Source: Rhodoferax sp. (GTDB taxonomy: Bacteria; Pseudomonadota; Gammaproteobacteria; Burkholderiales; Burkholderiaceae_C). Taken from it: 64,000 nt of DNA. The translations under genes and the position numbers were made by a program. Where the stretch lies: assembly GCA_029866205.1 (NCBI GenBank), contig JARWZT010000016.1, positions 1-64,000 of the forward strand, read 5' to 3'. Below the pieces are notes generated by a model, which was not told the DNA's origin, did no database searches, and saw nothing but the letters and a program-made list of their open reading frames with translations. Position 1 is the first letter of the stretch. The number at the start of each line of letters is the position of its first letter. Positions 43,107 through 50,766 of this stretch are shown here, piece after piece.

Positions 43107-43490
43107 ATGCAAACCGCCTCCCACCACCTTGACGATCTTGAATGGACTGCCTGGCCCCCCGATCAGGTGGCCATTCGAGGCAAGGCGCAATGGAAAGAGC
43201 TGCTCGGCAGTGGGTCCGGATGCCAAAACGACATGACCATGGGCGTGGTTCGGCTCAAGCAGGGTGAATCGCTCGAGCCCCATCGCCACGCACAGCCTGA
43301 AACTTATTTCACGCTGTCTGGCCGTGGTACCGTGACCATTGATGGGGTGGTACACCCCGTCGATCCTGGCAGGATGCTGTTTATTCCCGGTAACGCCCAG
43401 CACCAGATCAACAACGAGTTTGAAGAGGATCTGACGATCCTGTATGTGTTTGCCACCAGTGATTTCAGCAAGATTCAGTACCACTTCTAA
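43107..43490 (+). CDS. Cupin domain protein
   Basis: Single-domain cupin of 127 residues. Motif 1 is PHRHAQPETYFTLSGRGTVTIDG and motif 2 is PGNAQHQINNEFEEDLTILYVFAT, which give the His/His/Glu/His-type metal site. Related proteins include dioxygenases, isomerases and lyases, and no substrate can be assigned. It is divergent from the TRAP operon and begins a short plus-strand run of two cupin genes and a DMT transporter. The ATG chosen follows a weak ribosome-binding region; upstream in-frame codons are not supported. Confidence 0.85.
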   Translation: MQTASHHLDDLEWTAWPPDQVAIRGKAQWKELLGSGSGCQNDMTMGVVRLKQGESLEPHRHAQPETYFTLSGRGTVTIDGVVHPVDPGRMLFIPGNAQHQINNEFEEDLTILYVFATSDFSKIQYHF

Positions 43491-43516
43491 ACTGCACGCC
43501 AACCGAGAAACGCTCC

Positions 43517-44026
43517 ATGGACACCCCTGCACAGCCCGCCCACGACCATGACCATGACCACGCCCCCACCGACTGGAAGCACGATGGCGTGCGCGTGGTT
43601 CCGGGAGACCAGCTTGATGGCAATGTGCCGTCCACACCAGGCATGGACCGCAAGGCGGCCATCAACTTTGCCCGCGTCGGTGCGCAAAAACTGTGGGCCG
43701 GAACGGTGCATATTCACCCCAATGCCAAGACCGGTGCGCACCACCACGGGCCGCTGGAGAGCGTGATTTATGTGGTCAAGGGCCGGGCGCGCATGCGCTG
43801 GGGCAACGCGCTGGAGTTCACAGCCGAGGCCGGTCCGGGCGACTTCATTTATGTACCGCCCTTTGTGCCGCATCAGGAGATCAACGCCAGCGCCGACGAG
43901 GCCTTGGAGTGCGTGCTGTGTCGCAGCGACGGCCAGGCGATTGCGGTCAACATGGACATCGAACCGGTAGAAAAGCCCGAAACCGTACTCTGGATTGACC
44001 CCACCCACCCGCAAGGCGGGGTCTGA
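43517..44026 (+). CDS. Cupin domain protein with His-rich N-terminus
   Basis: Protein of 169 residues. It starts MDTPAQPAHDHDHDHAPTDW, a His/Asp-rich tail that could bind metal, followed by a cupin domain with motif 1 TGAHHHGPLESVIYVVKGRARM and motif 2 FIYVPPFVPHQEINASADEALECVLCRSDG. It is separated from the first cupin by 26 bases and precedes a DMT transporter gene. The set could process and export one compound, but that is inference. The function of this cupin subgroup is not known. Confidence 0.85.
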   Translation: MDTPAQPAHDHDHDHAPTDWKHDGVRVVPGDQLDGNVPSTPGMDRKAAINFARVGAQKLWAGTVHIHPNAKTGAHHHGPLESVIYVVKGRARMRWGNALEFTAEAGPGDFIYVPPFVPHQEINASADEALECVLCRSDGQAIAVNMDIEPVEKPETVLWIDPTHPQGGV

Positions 44027-44027
44027 T

Positions 44028-44945
44028 TTGCGCGTGCCCAACAGTCCCGCACTGGCCAACTTCTTGTGCATGCTGTCCATGCTGGTCTGGGCTGTAGGCC
44101 TGCCTGCGGCCGACCTGCTGATTGGTACCGTACCCGCCTTGCCGCTCACCGCGGCGCGCATGGTGATGGCAGCGCTATGTTTGCTGCCGCTGTGGTGGTG
44201 GCTGGAGGGCACACAGGCACTGCGCGAAGCGCACTGGGGCAAAGGGGTGCTGGTGGGCGGGGCTGGCATTGGTGTGGGCGCCTTCATGTTGGTACTGGGG
44301 CAAGGTCGCACCAATGTGGTGACCGTAGCGGTGATTTCAGCAGCCATGCCTGTCGTGGGCATTGCCATTGAGGTGGCTTTGGACGGACGCAAGATGACCC
44401 TGGCGCTGGTCTTGGGGGTATTGCTGAGCTTGGGCGGCGGCGTGATGGCGCTGGGCGGTGCCGGCGATGGACTGGGCATGGGTCTGGGCGCTCTGCTGTG
44501 CTTTGGTTCGGTCGTGCTCTACACCTTGGGCTCGCGGATGACGGTCACTTCGTTTCCCACGCTGAGCCCCCTGGGCCGCACCACGGTGACCCTGAGCGGC
44601 GCGGCGCTGGCCACCACTTTGGTGGCCCTGGCCAATGCCCTGTTGGGGGGCGCGGGGCCCGACTGGAGCGTGCTGGGGCTGAAAGAACTGGGGGCGCTGG
44701 CAATATATGCAATTGGCGGCATGGCCATCAGCCAGGTGCTTTGGATCATGTCGATTGGCAGCCTGGGGATTGCCCTGTCTTCGCTGCATATCAACGCAAC
44801 GCCGTTTTATGTGATGCTGATTTTGTTTGCGATGGGGGGTGCCTGGGACTGGATGCAGGCGCTGGCCGCCGCTTTGGTGGGGCTGGGGGTGCTGATAGCG
44901 CAAGGCATCGTTCCACTCGGGCGGCGCCAGGCGCTTATGCCCTGA
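44028..44945 (+). CDS. EamA/DMT-family membrane transporter
   Basis: About 305 residues with ten predicted membrane helices in two EamA repeats, for example FLCMLSMLVWAVGLPAADLLIG and VLLSLGGGVMALGGAGDGLGMGLGALLCFGSVVLYTLG. Start is uncertain: a TTG just after the upstream cupin stop was chosen because of AAGGCGGGG upstream, with a GTG two codons later possible. Family members export amino acids or other metabolites. The gene lies one base after the cupin stop and is probably co-transcribed with the two cupin genes. Confidence 0.82.
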   Translation: MRVPNSPALANFLCMLSMLVWAVGLPAADLLIGTVPALPLTAARMVMAALCLLPLWWWLEGTQALREAHWGKGVLVGGAGIGVGAFMLVLGQGRTNVVTVAVISAAMPVVGIAIEVALDGRKMTLALVLGVLLSLGGGVMALGGAGDGLGMGLGALLCFGSVVLYTLGSRMTVTSFPTLSPLGRTTVTLSGAALATTLVALANALLGGAGPDWSVLGLKELGALAIYAIGGMAISQVLWIMSIGSLGIALSSLHINATPFYVMLILFAMGGAWDWMQALAAALVGLGVLIAQGIVPLGRRQALMP

Positions 44946-45045
44946 GCCTTTTCCTGTGGACTTGCCTTCTGCCAGGCGTGCAAGGCAGTGAAGGTGCTGT
45001 AGGGTTAAGTTTGGGAGGTTTCGCCGGCTAGGTCCTGACACCGGA

Positions 45046-45081
45046 GCCCCGGCCCTGCCGCCCACGCGGCGGCGGCGGGGC
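45046..45081. terminator. GC-rich hairpin between convergent DMT genes
   Basis: GCCCC...GGGGC outer arms with an inner GCCGCC/GGCGGC pairing lie between two convergent DMT transporter genes. It may act as a bidirectional transcription barrier. No T-run is present, so confidence is low. Confidence 0.25.
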
Positions 45082-45084
45082 AAG

Positions 45085-46044
45085 TCAGGTCGGGGCCGAC
45101 AGTGCGGCCTCGCGCCGGTGTTCACGCCGTGCGATCCACACCGTAGACGCCAGGATCACCAGTGCGCCGAGAAAGGTGGTGTGACTGGGCACATCCGAAA
45201 ACACCAGCCACCCCATCAGCGCGGCCCACACCAGCTCCAAAAAACGGAGCGACTGGGTCGCCGAGATGTCGGTGGCGCGAAAACCACGGGTCAGCAGGTA
45301 GTGGCCCAGTGCCCCGAGCACCCCCGCAACCACAAAACCCAGCCATTGCAAGGGCGTGGGTGTCGTCCAGTGCAACAGCCCCATGGGCAGGCTCAGGACC
45401 GTGACCGACATGGCCTGCCACAGCACAATGACGCCGGGCGACTCGGTCCGGGTGAGGCTTTTGGTCATGAGAAATGACGCGGCAAAAATCGGCGATGACG
45501 CCAGCATGATGAGCGGATACCAGCCCCCTTGGCCAGTGAGTTTGGGTGCAATCACCACCATCACCCCGGCAAAACCAAACAGTGCCGCCACCCAGCGGTC
45601 GGCGCGCATTTTTTCGCCCAAAAACCAGGCCGCGCCCAGCATGATGAAAATCGGTCCGGTAAAGCCAATCGCCGTCGTGTCGGCCAGCCCCAGATGCGGC
45701 AGCGCGGTAAACCAGAACATCAGCCCCAGCGTATGCATCGCACCGCGCCACAGCTGACCCGACATATTGACCGGCCGGTAACTGCGCCACCCTTCGCGCA
45801 GCAACAGCGGCAGCATGATGACCACGCTGAACAGGTAGCGCAAAAACTGGGATTCAAAGGGGTCGATGGTGAGCGTGAGTGCGCGCACCACGGTATTCAA
45901 CAAGGTGAACACCATGCCACTGAGCGCCACCCAAAACATGCCGCGCCACACATCGGGCATCAGGTGACCCTGCATCCGGGCGTGGCGAATCCACAGCGCC
46001 AGACTGCGCGCCGCGCGCGGCTTGGCAGGGCGACTGGCGCTCAT
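45085..46044 (-). CDS. EamA/DMT-family membrane transporter
   Basis: Protein of 319 residues with about ten membrane helices. A positively charged N-terminus (MSASRPAKPRAARSLALWIRHARMQ) is followed by the first EamA repeat (MFWVALSGMVFTLLNTVVRALTLT, PLLLREGWRSYRP, FTGPIFIMLGAAWFLGEKM). The second repeat is IMLASSPIFAASFLMTKSLTRTESPGVIVLWQ with LRFLELVWAALMGWLVFSDVP. It is typical of the RhaT/YedA-like exporters. The ATG used is the first that precedes the charged N-terminus. Monocistronic; the exported compound is unknown. Confidence 0.88.
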   Translation of the reverse strand: MSASRPAKPRAARSLALWIRHARMQGHLMPDVWRGMFWVALSGMVFTLLNTVVRALTLTIDPFESQFLRYLFSVVIMLPLLLREGWRSYRPVNMSGQLWRGAMHTLGLMFWFTALPHLGLADTTAIGFTGPIFIMLGAAWFLGEKMRADRWVAALFGFAGVMVVIAPKLTGQGGWYPLIMLASSPIFAASFLMTKSLTRTESPGVIVLWQAMSVTVLSLPMGLLHWTTPTPLQWLGFVVAGVLGALGHYLLTRGFRATDISATQSLRFLELVWAALMGWLVFSDVPSHTTFLGALVILASTVWIARREHRREAALSAPT

Positions 46045-46212
46045 GGACAAAGGCCAAAGAAAAGTGGGAACACCGTGCGAGTATCCGGGGGCCCGCAGTC
46101 CGGGCCAGTCGCCCAACCGACACAGGCTGACGCAAACAGGGCAAAGCCGGGCCTGAATGCGAAGGCTTTGTGAGAAAAATCAAACGGACGGCGGCCAGTG
46201 GCCGCCGCGCGC

Positions 46213-47061
46213 TTACTCGCCGGCTCGGGTGTCTGAGCGGCCCAGCGTCCAGACCAGGCCCAGCCCGAGCGACGGGCTGCTGTTTTGGAGGTGCAAGGGG
46301 CTGGCAGTGTTGGCGCTCAGGCCGTAGTAGTCCATTCGCGCGTAGCCAAACACACGCACATCGGGCCCCAGGCTCTTGCTGGTGGAAAGACTGGCCCGTG
46401 CGCTCATCAGCCCGGACTGCGCTTCATACACCGGGCGAAGTCCGGTGGCGTAGGTCGGTGACACGCCGTAGAAATACTGGTTAATCTGTTGGTCGCCCCA
46501 GGTCAGGCCGGCCTTGGCCGTCAGGCTCCAGCCACCGCCCACATTGGCGGCGTCCAGCACGAGGGCCGGTTCAAACACCAGGCCCTGGCCACGTGCACCA
46601 CCGCTGATTTCAAATACTTCGCGCAGCGGCAGGTCCAAACCCAACCGCAGACCGGCACCAGGACTCGGTAAGTCCACCTTCAGCCGCGGGCCAAATTCCA
46701 GCAGCGTACCCATGTCGGGCATGCCCTGGCGCACGCTGATGCCGTCCGACATCGCGGGAAAAGAGCCACTCACGCCCAGGTCCAGCTCATAGCCCGGTGC
46801 CAGTCGCAGGCGTGCGTCGATCCCGTCGCGGTCCACACTCAGGCGCTCACCCCGGTAAATAAAGTAGGGCGAGACCAGGTTGCGGTTGATGCGCTCCGTG
46901 GACGCCGGGTAAGCCGGACTGCTTAAAGTGCCCCCAAAAGCCCCGAATTCCCACAAGGGCAGACCCGCGGGTTGCGCCAGTGCAGGGTTGCCGTACTGGC
47001 TTAACAGCAGGGTCACCAGCGCCCAGAGCGGGCGCCGAAAAAAGAAAGCAGGAGCGTGCAT
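46213..47061 (-). CDS. MipA/OmpV family outer membrane protein
   Basis: Protein of 282 residues with a signal peptide ending near NPALA. It then shows alternating beta-strand pattern: LPLWEFGAFGGTLSSPAYPASTERINRNLVSPYFIYRGERLSVDRDGIDARLRL, GYELDLGVSGSFPA, and a last strand SSPSLGLGLVWTLG. This is the MipA/OmpV family, first described as a scaffold for murein-synthesising enzymes and later as porin-like proteins. The C-terminus ends DTRAGE rather than an aromatic residue, so outer-membrane insertion is likely but not certain. Monocistronic. Confidence 0.9.
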   Translation of the reverse strand: MHAPAFFFRRPLWALVTLLLSQYGNPALAQPAGLPLWEFGAFGGTLSSPAYPASTERINRNLVSPYFIYRGERLSVDRDGIDARLRLAPGYELDLGVSGSFPAMSDGISVRQGMPDMGTLLEFGPRLKVDLPSPGAGLRLGLDLPLREVFEISGGARGQGLVFEPALVLDAANVGGGWSLTAKAGLTWGDQQINQYFYGVSPTYATGLRPVYEAQSGLMSARASLSTSKSLGPDVRVFGYARMDYYGLSANTASPLHLQNSSPSLGLGLVWTLGRSDTRAGE

Positions 47062-47133
47062 GGCAAAGCCTTAGTCGAAAGAGCCGGGTAATTTGTGGCC
47101 TATTTTCACCGCGATTGCCTGCCTCGGGGTCAC

Positions 47134-48027
47134 CTAACTGAACAATTGGCCCCGCGCGGCGTCGGTGATGGCGACCACGCAGGGGTGGGTAATGCGGCGC
47201 TCCACTGAAACCGCGAAAAACTCGTCGACCAACTCCTCACTTCGGCCCACGCATTGCACCCCATATTGGGCGATGGTTTCGGCCTCCATGACGCCGGGCA
47301 CCACAAAAACACCCCGGCCTTGGCGGCCGAAGGCGGTCATCAAAGCGCCGTCATCAAACTCGCCCACGATGCGCGGGGCGATGCCATGGCGGGTGAACCA
47401 GGCTTCCAGTTGTTGGCGCACCGAGGCTTGGGCACCCGGAATCAGCATCGGCGAGCCGCTCAGGCACGCGGGAAACGTGCCCTGAAGTTGTGCGGCCAAG
47501 GCTGCTGTGGCAAAGAAGGCCATGCTGCTGCGTCCCAATGAATGGTTAAAGGCCCGCACGTTAATCCGCCGCGACATCGGCTCGTCGGCAATCACCAGGT
47601 CCAGGCGATTCAGCGCCAGTTGCGACAAAAGATCCGCAAACTTGCCCTCGCTGGCCACCATGCGCACCGGCACCTCCAAGCTCAAGGCAGGCTCCAGCAG
47701 CCGGTAGGCGACCGATTTGTTGACCGCATCGGCCACCCCGACCCGAAACTCCAGCACCGGCTGCCCCCCGTGCGCGTGGCGCACCGCGGTTTCCAGTTCA
47801 CCGCCCAAAGAAAAAATTTGGTCGGCGTAACCCAGCGCCAGCCGTCCGGCCTCGGTCAGCTCCATCGAGCGGCCACTTTTTTTGAAGAGCTTGCGGCCGA
47901 GGTCTTCTTCCAGCAGGCGGATTTGACCGGACAGCGTTTGGGGCGTGGTGTGCAGCTGGGCGCCCGCCCGCATGACGCCGCCGGCCTTGGCGGTGACCCA
48001 AAAATAGTGCAAGTGCTTGAAGTTCAT
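47134..48027 (-). CDS. nhaR: LysR-type regulator, NhaR-like
   Basis: LysR-type regulator of 297 residues. The winged helix-turn-helix is at residues 1-60 (MNFKHLHYFWVTAKAGGVMRAGAQLHTTPQTLSGQIRLLEEDLGRKLFKKSGRSMELTEAG). The effector domain begins near residue 90 (EFRVGVADAVNKSVAYRLLEPAL). The spelling NFKHLHYFW, TPQTLSGQI and GVADAVNKSVAYRLLEP is typical of NhaR, which senses sodium in enterobacteria. No Na+/H+ antiporter gene is adjacent, so the target here may differ. A TTCG-N7-CGAA palindrome that contains T-N11-A lies about 40 bases upstream and may be its operator. Confidence 0.88.
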   Translation of the reverse strand: MNFKHLHYFWVTAKAGGVMRAGAQLHTTPQTLSGQIRLLEEDLGRKLFKKSGRSMELTEAGRLALGYADQIFSLGGELETAVRHAHGGQPVLEFRVGVADAVNKSVAYRLLEPALSLEVPVRMVASEGKFADLLSQLALNRLDLVIADEPMSRRINVRAFNHSLGRSSMAFFATAALAAQLQGTFPACLSGSPMLIPGAQASVRQQLEAWFTRHGIAPRIVGEFDDGALMTAFGRQGRGVFVVPGVMEAETIAQYGVQCVGRSEELVDEFFAVSVERRITHPCVVAITDAARGQLFS

Positions 48028-48066
48028 GGCGGTCAGTTCGGCTCAGGGGCGAGGTTCATGCAAACA

Positions 48067-48083
48067 CTTCGGATTAATCGAAG
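48067..48083. promoter_or_regulatory. Palindrome with LysR-box geometry, nhaR-rrf2 intergenic region
   Basis: CTTCG-N7-CGAAG, which includes T-N11-A, lies in an AT-rich divergent promoter region, 40 bases from the NhaR-like start. It fits a LysR-type operator and probably serves autoregulation. Not tested. Confidence 0.45.
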
Positions 48084-48203
48084 TTAAATTGTAATAAATA
48101 CGAATTTACGCGAAGAATAAACGCATTTACAGTCGAGCGTCTTGGGGCGTGCTGCACCTTGCGTCCCGCTTGGAACTGTTGGTGTTTATTTAAGGAGATT
48201 GGT

Positions 48204-48737
48204 ATGCGACTGAGTACCCGGGGCCGTTTTGCGATCAACGCCATGATTGACTTGGCCCTGCGCCAACGCCACAGTCCGGTTCCTTTGAGTGAATTGGCGC
48301 TGCGCCATGGCATTTCGCTGTCTTACCTGGAACAGGTGTTTGCCAAACTGCGCCAGCATGGCCTGGTAGAGAGCACGCGCGGACCTGGAGGCGGCTACAC
48401 GCTGGGCTTTCGGGGCGACACCATTTCAGTGGCCGATATCGTGACCGCTATTGAGGGCAGCAGCCCTGCGCTGCCCGAAGAGGACGCCTCTGGCACAGGC
48501 GGCCCGACCGACATGACTCAAGCACTATGGGAACAACTGCACACCGCACTGATGGCGCACATGCAAACCATCAGTTTGCGCAGTTTGGCGTTGGAACAAC
48601 GCGCCAAAGGCTTCACGGTCGAAGAGCGAAAACCCAGCCACAAAGGCGTCTTGAAAAAACCGACCCAATCGCTGGATCGCCCCAGTGCACCCAATTCGGT
48701 GTTTGCGCTGGGCCAGTGGTTGCCAGGTCGGGCCTGA
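48204..48737 (+). CDS. Rrf2 family regulator (IscR-like) without cysteines
   Basis: Protein of 177 residues. The winged helix MRLSTRGRFAINAMIDLALRQRHSPVPLSELALRHGISLSYLEQVFAKLRQHGLVESTRGPGGGYTLGF aligns with IscR, whose recognition residues are kept. The [2Fe-2S] cluster loop of IscR has three cysteines and a histidine. Here it reads EEDASGTGGPTDMTQALWEQL and the whole protein contains no cysteine. It therefore cannot bind the IscR cluster and may bind type 2-like sites constitutively or sense something else. A good AAGGAG lies before the ATG. It is divergent from the nhaR-like gene; no isc gene follows. Confidence 0.9.
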   Translation: MRLSTRGRFAINAMIDLALRQRHSPVPLSELALRHGISLSYLEQVFAKLRQHGLVESTRGPGGGYTLGFRGDTISVADIVTAIEGSSPALPEEDASGTGGPTDMTQALWEQLHTALMAHMQTISLRSLALEQRAKGFTVEERKPSHKGVLKKPTQSLDRPSAPNSVFALGQWLPGRA

Positions 48738-48912
48738 AACCGAGGATCGGACGGGGAATTTGACCCGCGCAGATCCTTGGGACAAGGGCCTCGTAAATGG
48801 GCAAATGCCGGCGAAACAAACGGTGCGTCTGTTCTCAAAACGGAGTGTGAATTTTTTTTGATTTTGAAGTGAAAAAATAGACGGTGAAGTTGGGCACTTC
48901 CACGGAAATTTA

Positions 48913-48924
48913 GGGGTTTACCCC
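48913..48924. promoter_or_regulatory. GGGGT-TT-ACCCC inverted repeat upstream of the sugar dehydrogenase gene
   Basis: A short perfect inverted repeat in the AT-rich 295-base region before the PQQ-type dehydrogenase gene, about 110 bases before its start codon. It could be an operator. Nothing else is evident in this intergenic region. Confidence 0.3.
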
Positions 48925-49032
48925 ATTCTTTGAGGCAGGTTGCGTCACTACATTGACGGAGGCCCAGGGCAAATTTTTGTCCTTGCTGAAGGCAAATCAA
49001 CTCTGCTTTTAATCTTTTCAAAGAGGAACACC

Positions 49033-50310
49033 GTGAAAATCAACAGACTCACATCACTCGCGTTCGCCGTGGCAGCGCTCGGCGCCACGACGTCGTTTGC
49101 GCAGGACGCCAATTTGTCGACGCTCCAGCGTATGGGCAATACCGCGACCAACATGAACATCCCCGCCATCCCTCAAGAAGGCAAAAACGCGGATGCCATT
49201 CGGGCCAACCTGAAAAAAGTGAAATTGCCCGACGGCTTCAAGATCGACCTCTATGCGGTGGTCCCTGACGCACGCTACATGGCCGTAGCACCCTCGACCA
49301 ACATGCTGTTTGTCGGCACCCGCAAGACCAGCGTGTATGCCGTGACCAACCGCAACAACGGCGACGCTGCAACCGAAGTCAAGGCATTTGCGCCTTCCAT
49401 CAAGTTCAGCAACCCCAACGGCGTTTGCTTCACCAAAGACGGTTTCCTGGTGGTTGCCGAATCCAACCGCATTCTTCACTTCCCTGCAGCCGAGTACTTC
49501 TATGAAGGCCCGGACGTTGCGGTCGGCGTGATTGTTCCCGAGGGCAAATTGATTCCCGTCGAAGAGCAGTCCTTCAACCACACCGGTCGTGTTTGCAAAG
49601 TTGCGTCAGACGGAAAAATCTACGTGACCCTGGGTCAACCTTACAACGTGCAGCCCAAAGACAAAGTTGCCTTGTATGAAGACGTGGGTATCGGTGGCGT
49701 GGTCCGCTACAACGGTCTCGACGGTTCGGGCCGCATGGTTTATGCCAAAGGCATGCGCAACCCCGCAGGCCTGACGATCGGACCTAAGGGCGACATCTGG
49801 ACCACCGACAACCAGGTCGACGGCTTGGGTGACGACATTCCACCCGGCGAGTTGAACAAGCTGTCCAAAGCTGGCGAGCACTTTGGCTTCCCGTACTACA
49901 ACGGTCGCTTCAAAGTGGCAGGCTCTCCTGCCGCTGAAGACCTGAAGGACATGAAAGAGCCAGCGGGCCACATCTTCCCGCAAGTTGAGTTCCCTGCCCA
50001 CCAAGCTCAGCTCGGCGTAGCCCACTACACCGGCAAGGCCTTCCCCGCGAAGTACCAAAACGGCTTGTTCGTGGCGTCACATGGTTCATGGAACCGCACC
50101 ACACCCAGTGGCTACCTGATCAACTTCGTGCCAATCAAGGCCGACGGCAACGCAGGACCCTCTGAAGTGTTCGCCGATGGCTTCTTGGACAAAGTTACCG
50201 GACGTGCTTTGGCCCGCCCTGTCGACGTGGCCAACCTGCCTGACGGCTCGATCCTGGTATCAGACGACTACGCTGGCGCGATCTATCGCATCAGCTACAC
50301 CGGAAACTGA
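49033..50310 (+). CDS. Sorbosone/glucose dehydrogenase-like, PQQ-type beta-propeller protein
   Basis: About 425 residues. A GTG start directly precedes a clean signal peptide (KINRLTSLAFAVAALGATTSFA), so the longer upstream frame was not used. The mature protein has the six-bladed propeller pattern of soluble PQQ sugar dehydrogenases: KLPDGFKIDLYAVVPDARYMAVAPSTNMLFVGT, FNHTGRVCKVASDGKIYVTLGQPYNV, KGMRNPAGLTIGPKGDIWTTDNQVDGLGDDIPPGELN, and HGSWNRTTPSGY. It would oxidise a sugar or other polyol in the periplasm and pass electrons to the cytochrome c encoded next. A PqqU-like receptor gene follows, which fits use of scavenged PQQ. Substrate unknown. Confidence 0.87.
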   Translation: MKINRLTSLAFAVAALGATTSFAQDANLSTLQRMGNTATNMNIPAIPQEGKNADAIRANLKKVKLPDGFKIDLYAVVPDARYMAVAPSTNMLFVGTRKTSVYAVTNRNNGDAATEVKAFAPSIKFSNPNGVCFTKDGFLVVAESNRILHFPAAEYFYEGPDVAVGVIVPEGKLIPVEEQSFNHTGRVCKVASDGKIYVTLGQPYNVQPKDKVALYEDVGIGGVVRYNGLDGSGRMVYAKGMRNPAGLTIGPKGDIWTTDNQVDGLGDDIPPGELNKLSKAGEHFGFPYYNGRFKVAGSPAAEDLKDMKEPAGHIFPQVEFPAHQAQLGVAHYTGKAFPAKYQNGLFVASHGSWNRTTPSGYLINFVPIKADGNAGPSEVFADGFLDKVTGRALARPVDVANLPDGSILVSDDYAGAIYRISYTGN

Positions 50311-50321
50311 TCTGGGATAGG

Positions 50322-50344
50322 ACCAAGGGACTTGCTCCCTTGGT
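50322..50344 (+). terminator. Hairpin after the PQQ-type dehydrogenase gene
   Basis: ACCAAGGGA/TCCCTTGGT stem with a five-base loop, 12 bases after the stop codon. It is followed by a second hairpin with a T-run and may contribute to termination or mRNA stability. Confidence 0.5.
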
Positions 50345-50355
50345 TTGAGTGAACC

Positions 50356-50383
50356 GGGGCCCTTTCGGGGGCCCCACTTTTTT
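50356..50383 (+). terminator. Rho-independent terminator after the PQQ-type dehydrogenase gene
   Basis: GGGGCCC/GGGCCCC stem with a six-base loop, then AC and a run of six T. It lies just before the cytochrome c gene, so transcription of that gene would need read-through or its own promoter. Confidence 0.75.
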
Positions 50384-50396
50384 ATACCGTCAATCC

Positions 50397-50717
50397 ATGA
50401 AGAAAATTCTTTGCACTTTGCTGGCCAGTGCTGCCTTATGCGCCAGCGCTAGCGCCAATGACGTGGCACTAGGACGTGCCAAGGCCGATATTGCCTGCGC
50501 CCTTTGCCATGGCGCCAATGGCCAGGCATCGCTTCCCAATGCTCCGAATCTTGCCGGCCAGCAGGCGATCTACGTCAGCGAGCAGCTCAAGAACTACCGC
50601 AGCGGCAAGCGGCAAAACGAGGTCATGGGCGTGATCGCAAAACCACTGACCGACACTGAGATTGCGCAACTCGCCGCGTGGTACAGCGCCATCAAGGTCA
50701 CCGTCGAAGCCCCCTGA
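50397..50717 (+). CDS. Class I c-type cytochrome
   Basis: Protein of 106 residues with a signal peptide (MKKILCTLLASAALCASASA) and one haem motif CALCH in ADIACALCHGANGQASLPNAPNLAGQQAIYVSEQLKNYRSGKRQNEVMGVIAKPLTDTEIAQLAAWY. The axial methionine is predicted in NEVMGVIAKPL. It resembles cytochromes c4/c553 and probably takes electrons from the PQQ-type dehydrogenase encoded upstream. It is close to the start of the TonB-dependent receptor gene and may share a transcript with it. Confidence 0.92.
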   Translation: MKKILCTLLASAALCASASANDVALGRAKADIACALCHGANGQASLPNAPNLAGQQAIYVSEQLKNYRSGKRQNEVMGVIAKPLTDTEIAQLAAWYSAIKVTVEAP

Positions 50718-50766
50718 TTGAAATCACTTTCCGTTGACAGTGCGGTCAAAATTTTTAGGTAAACGT

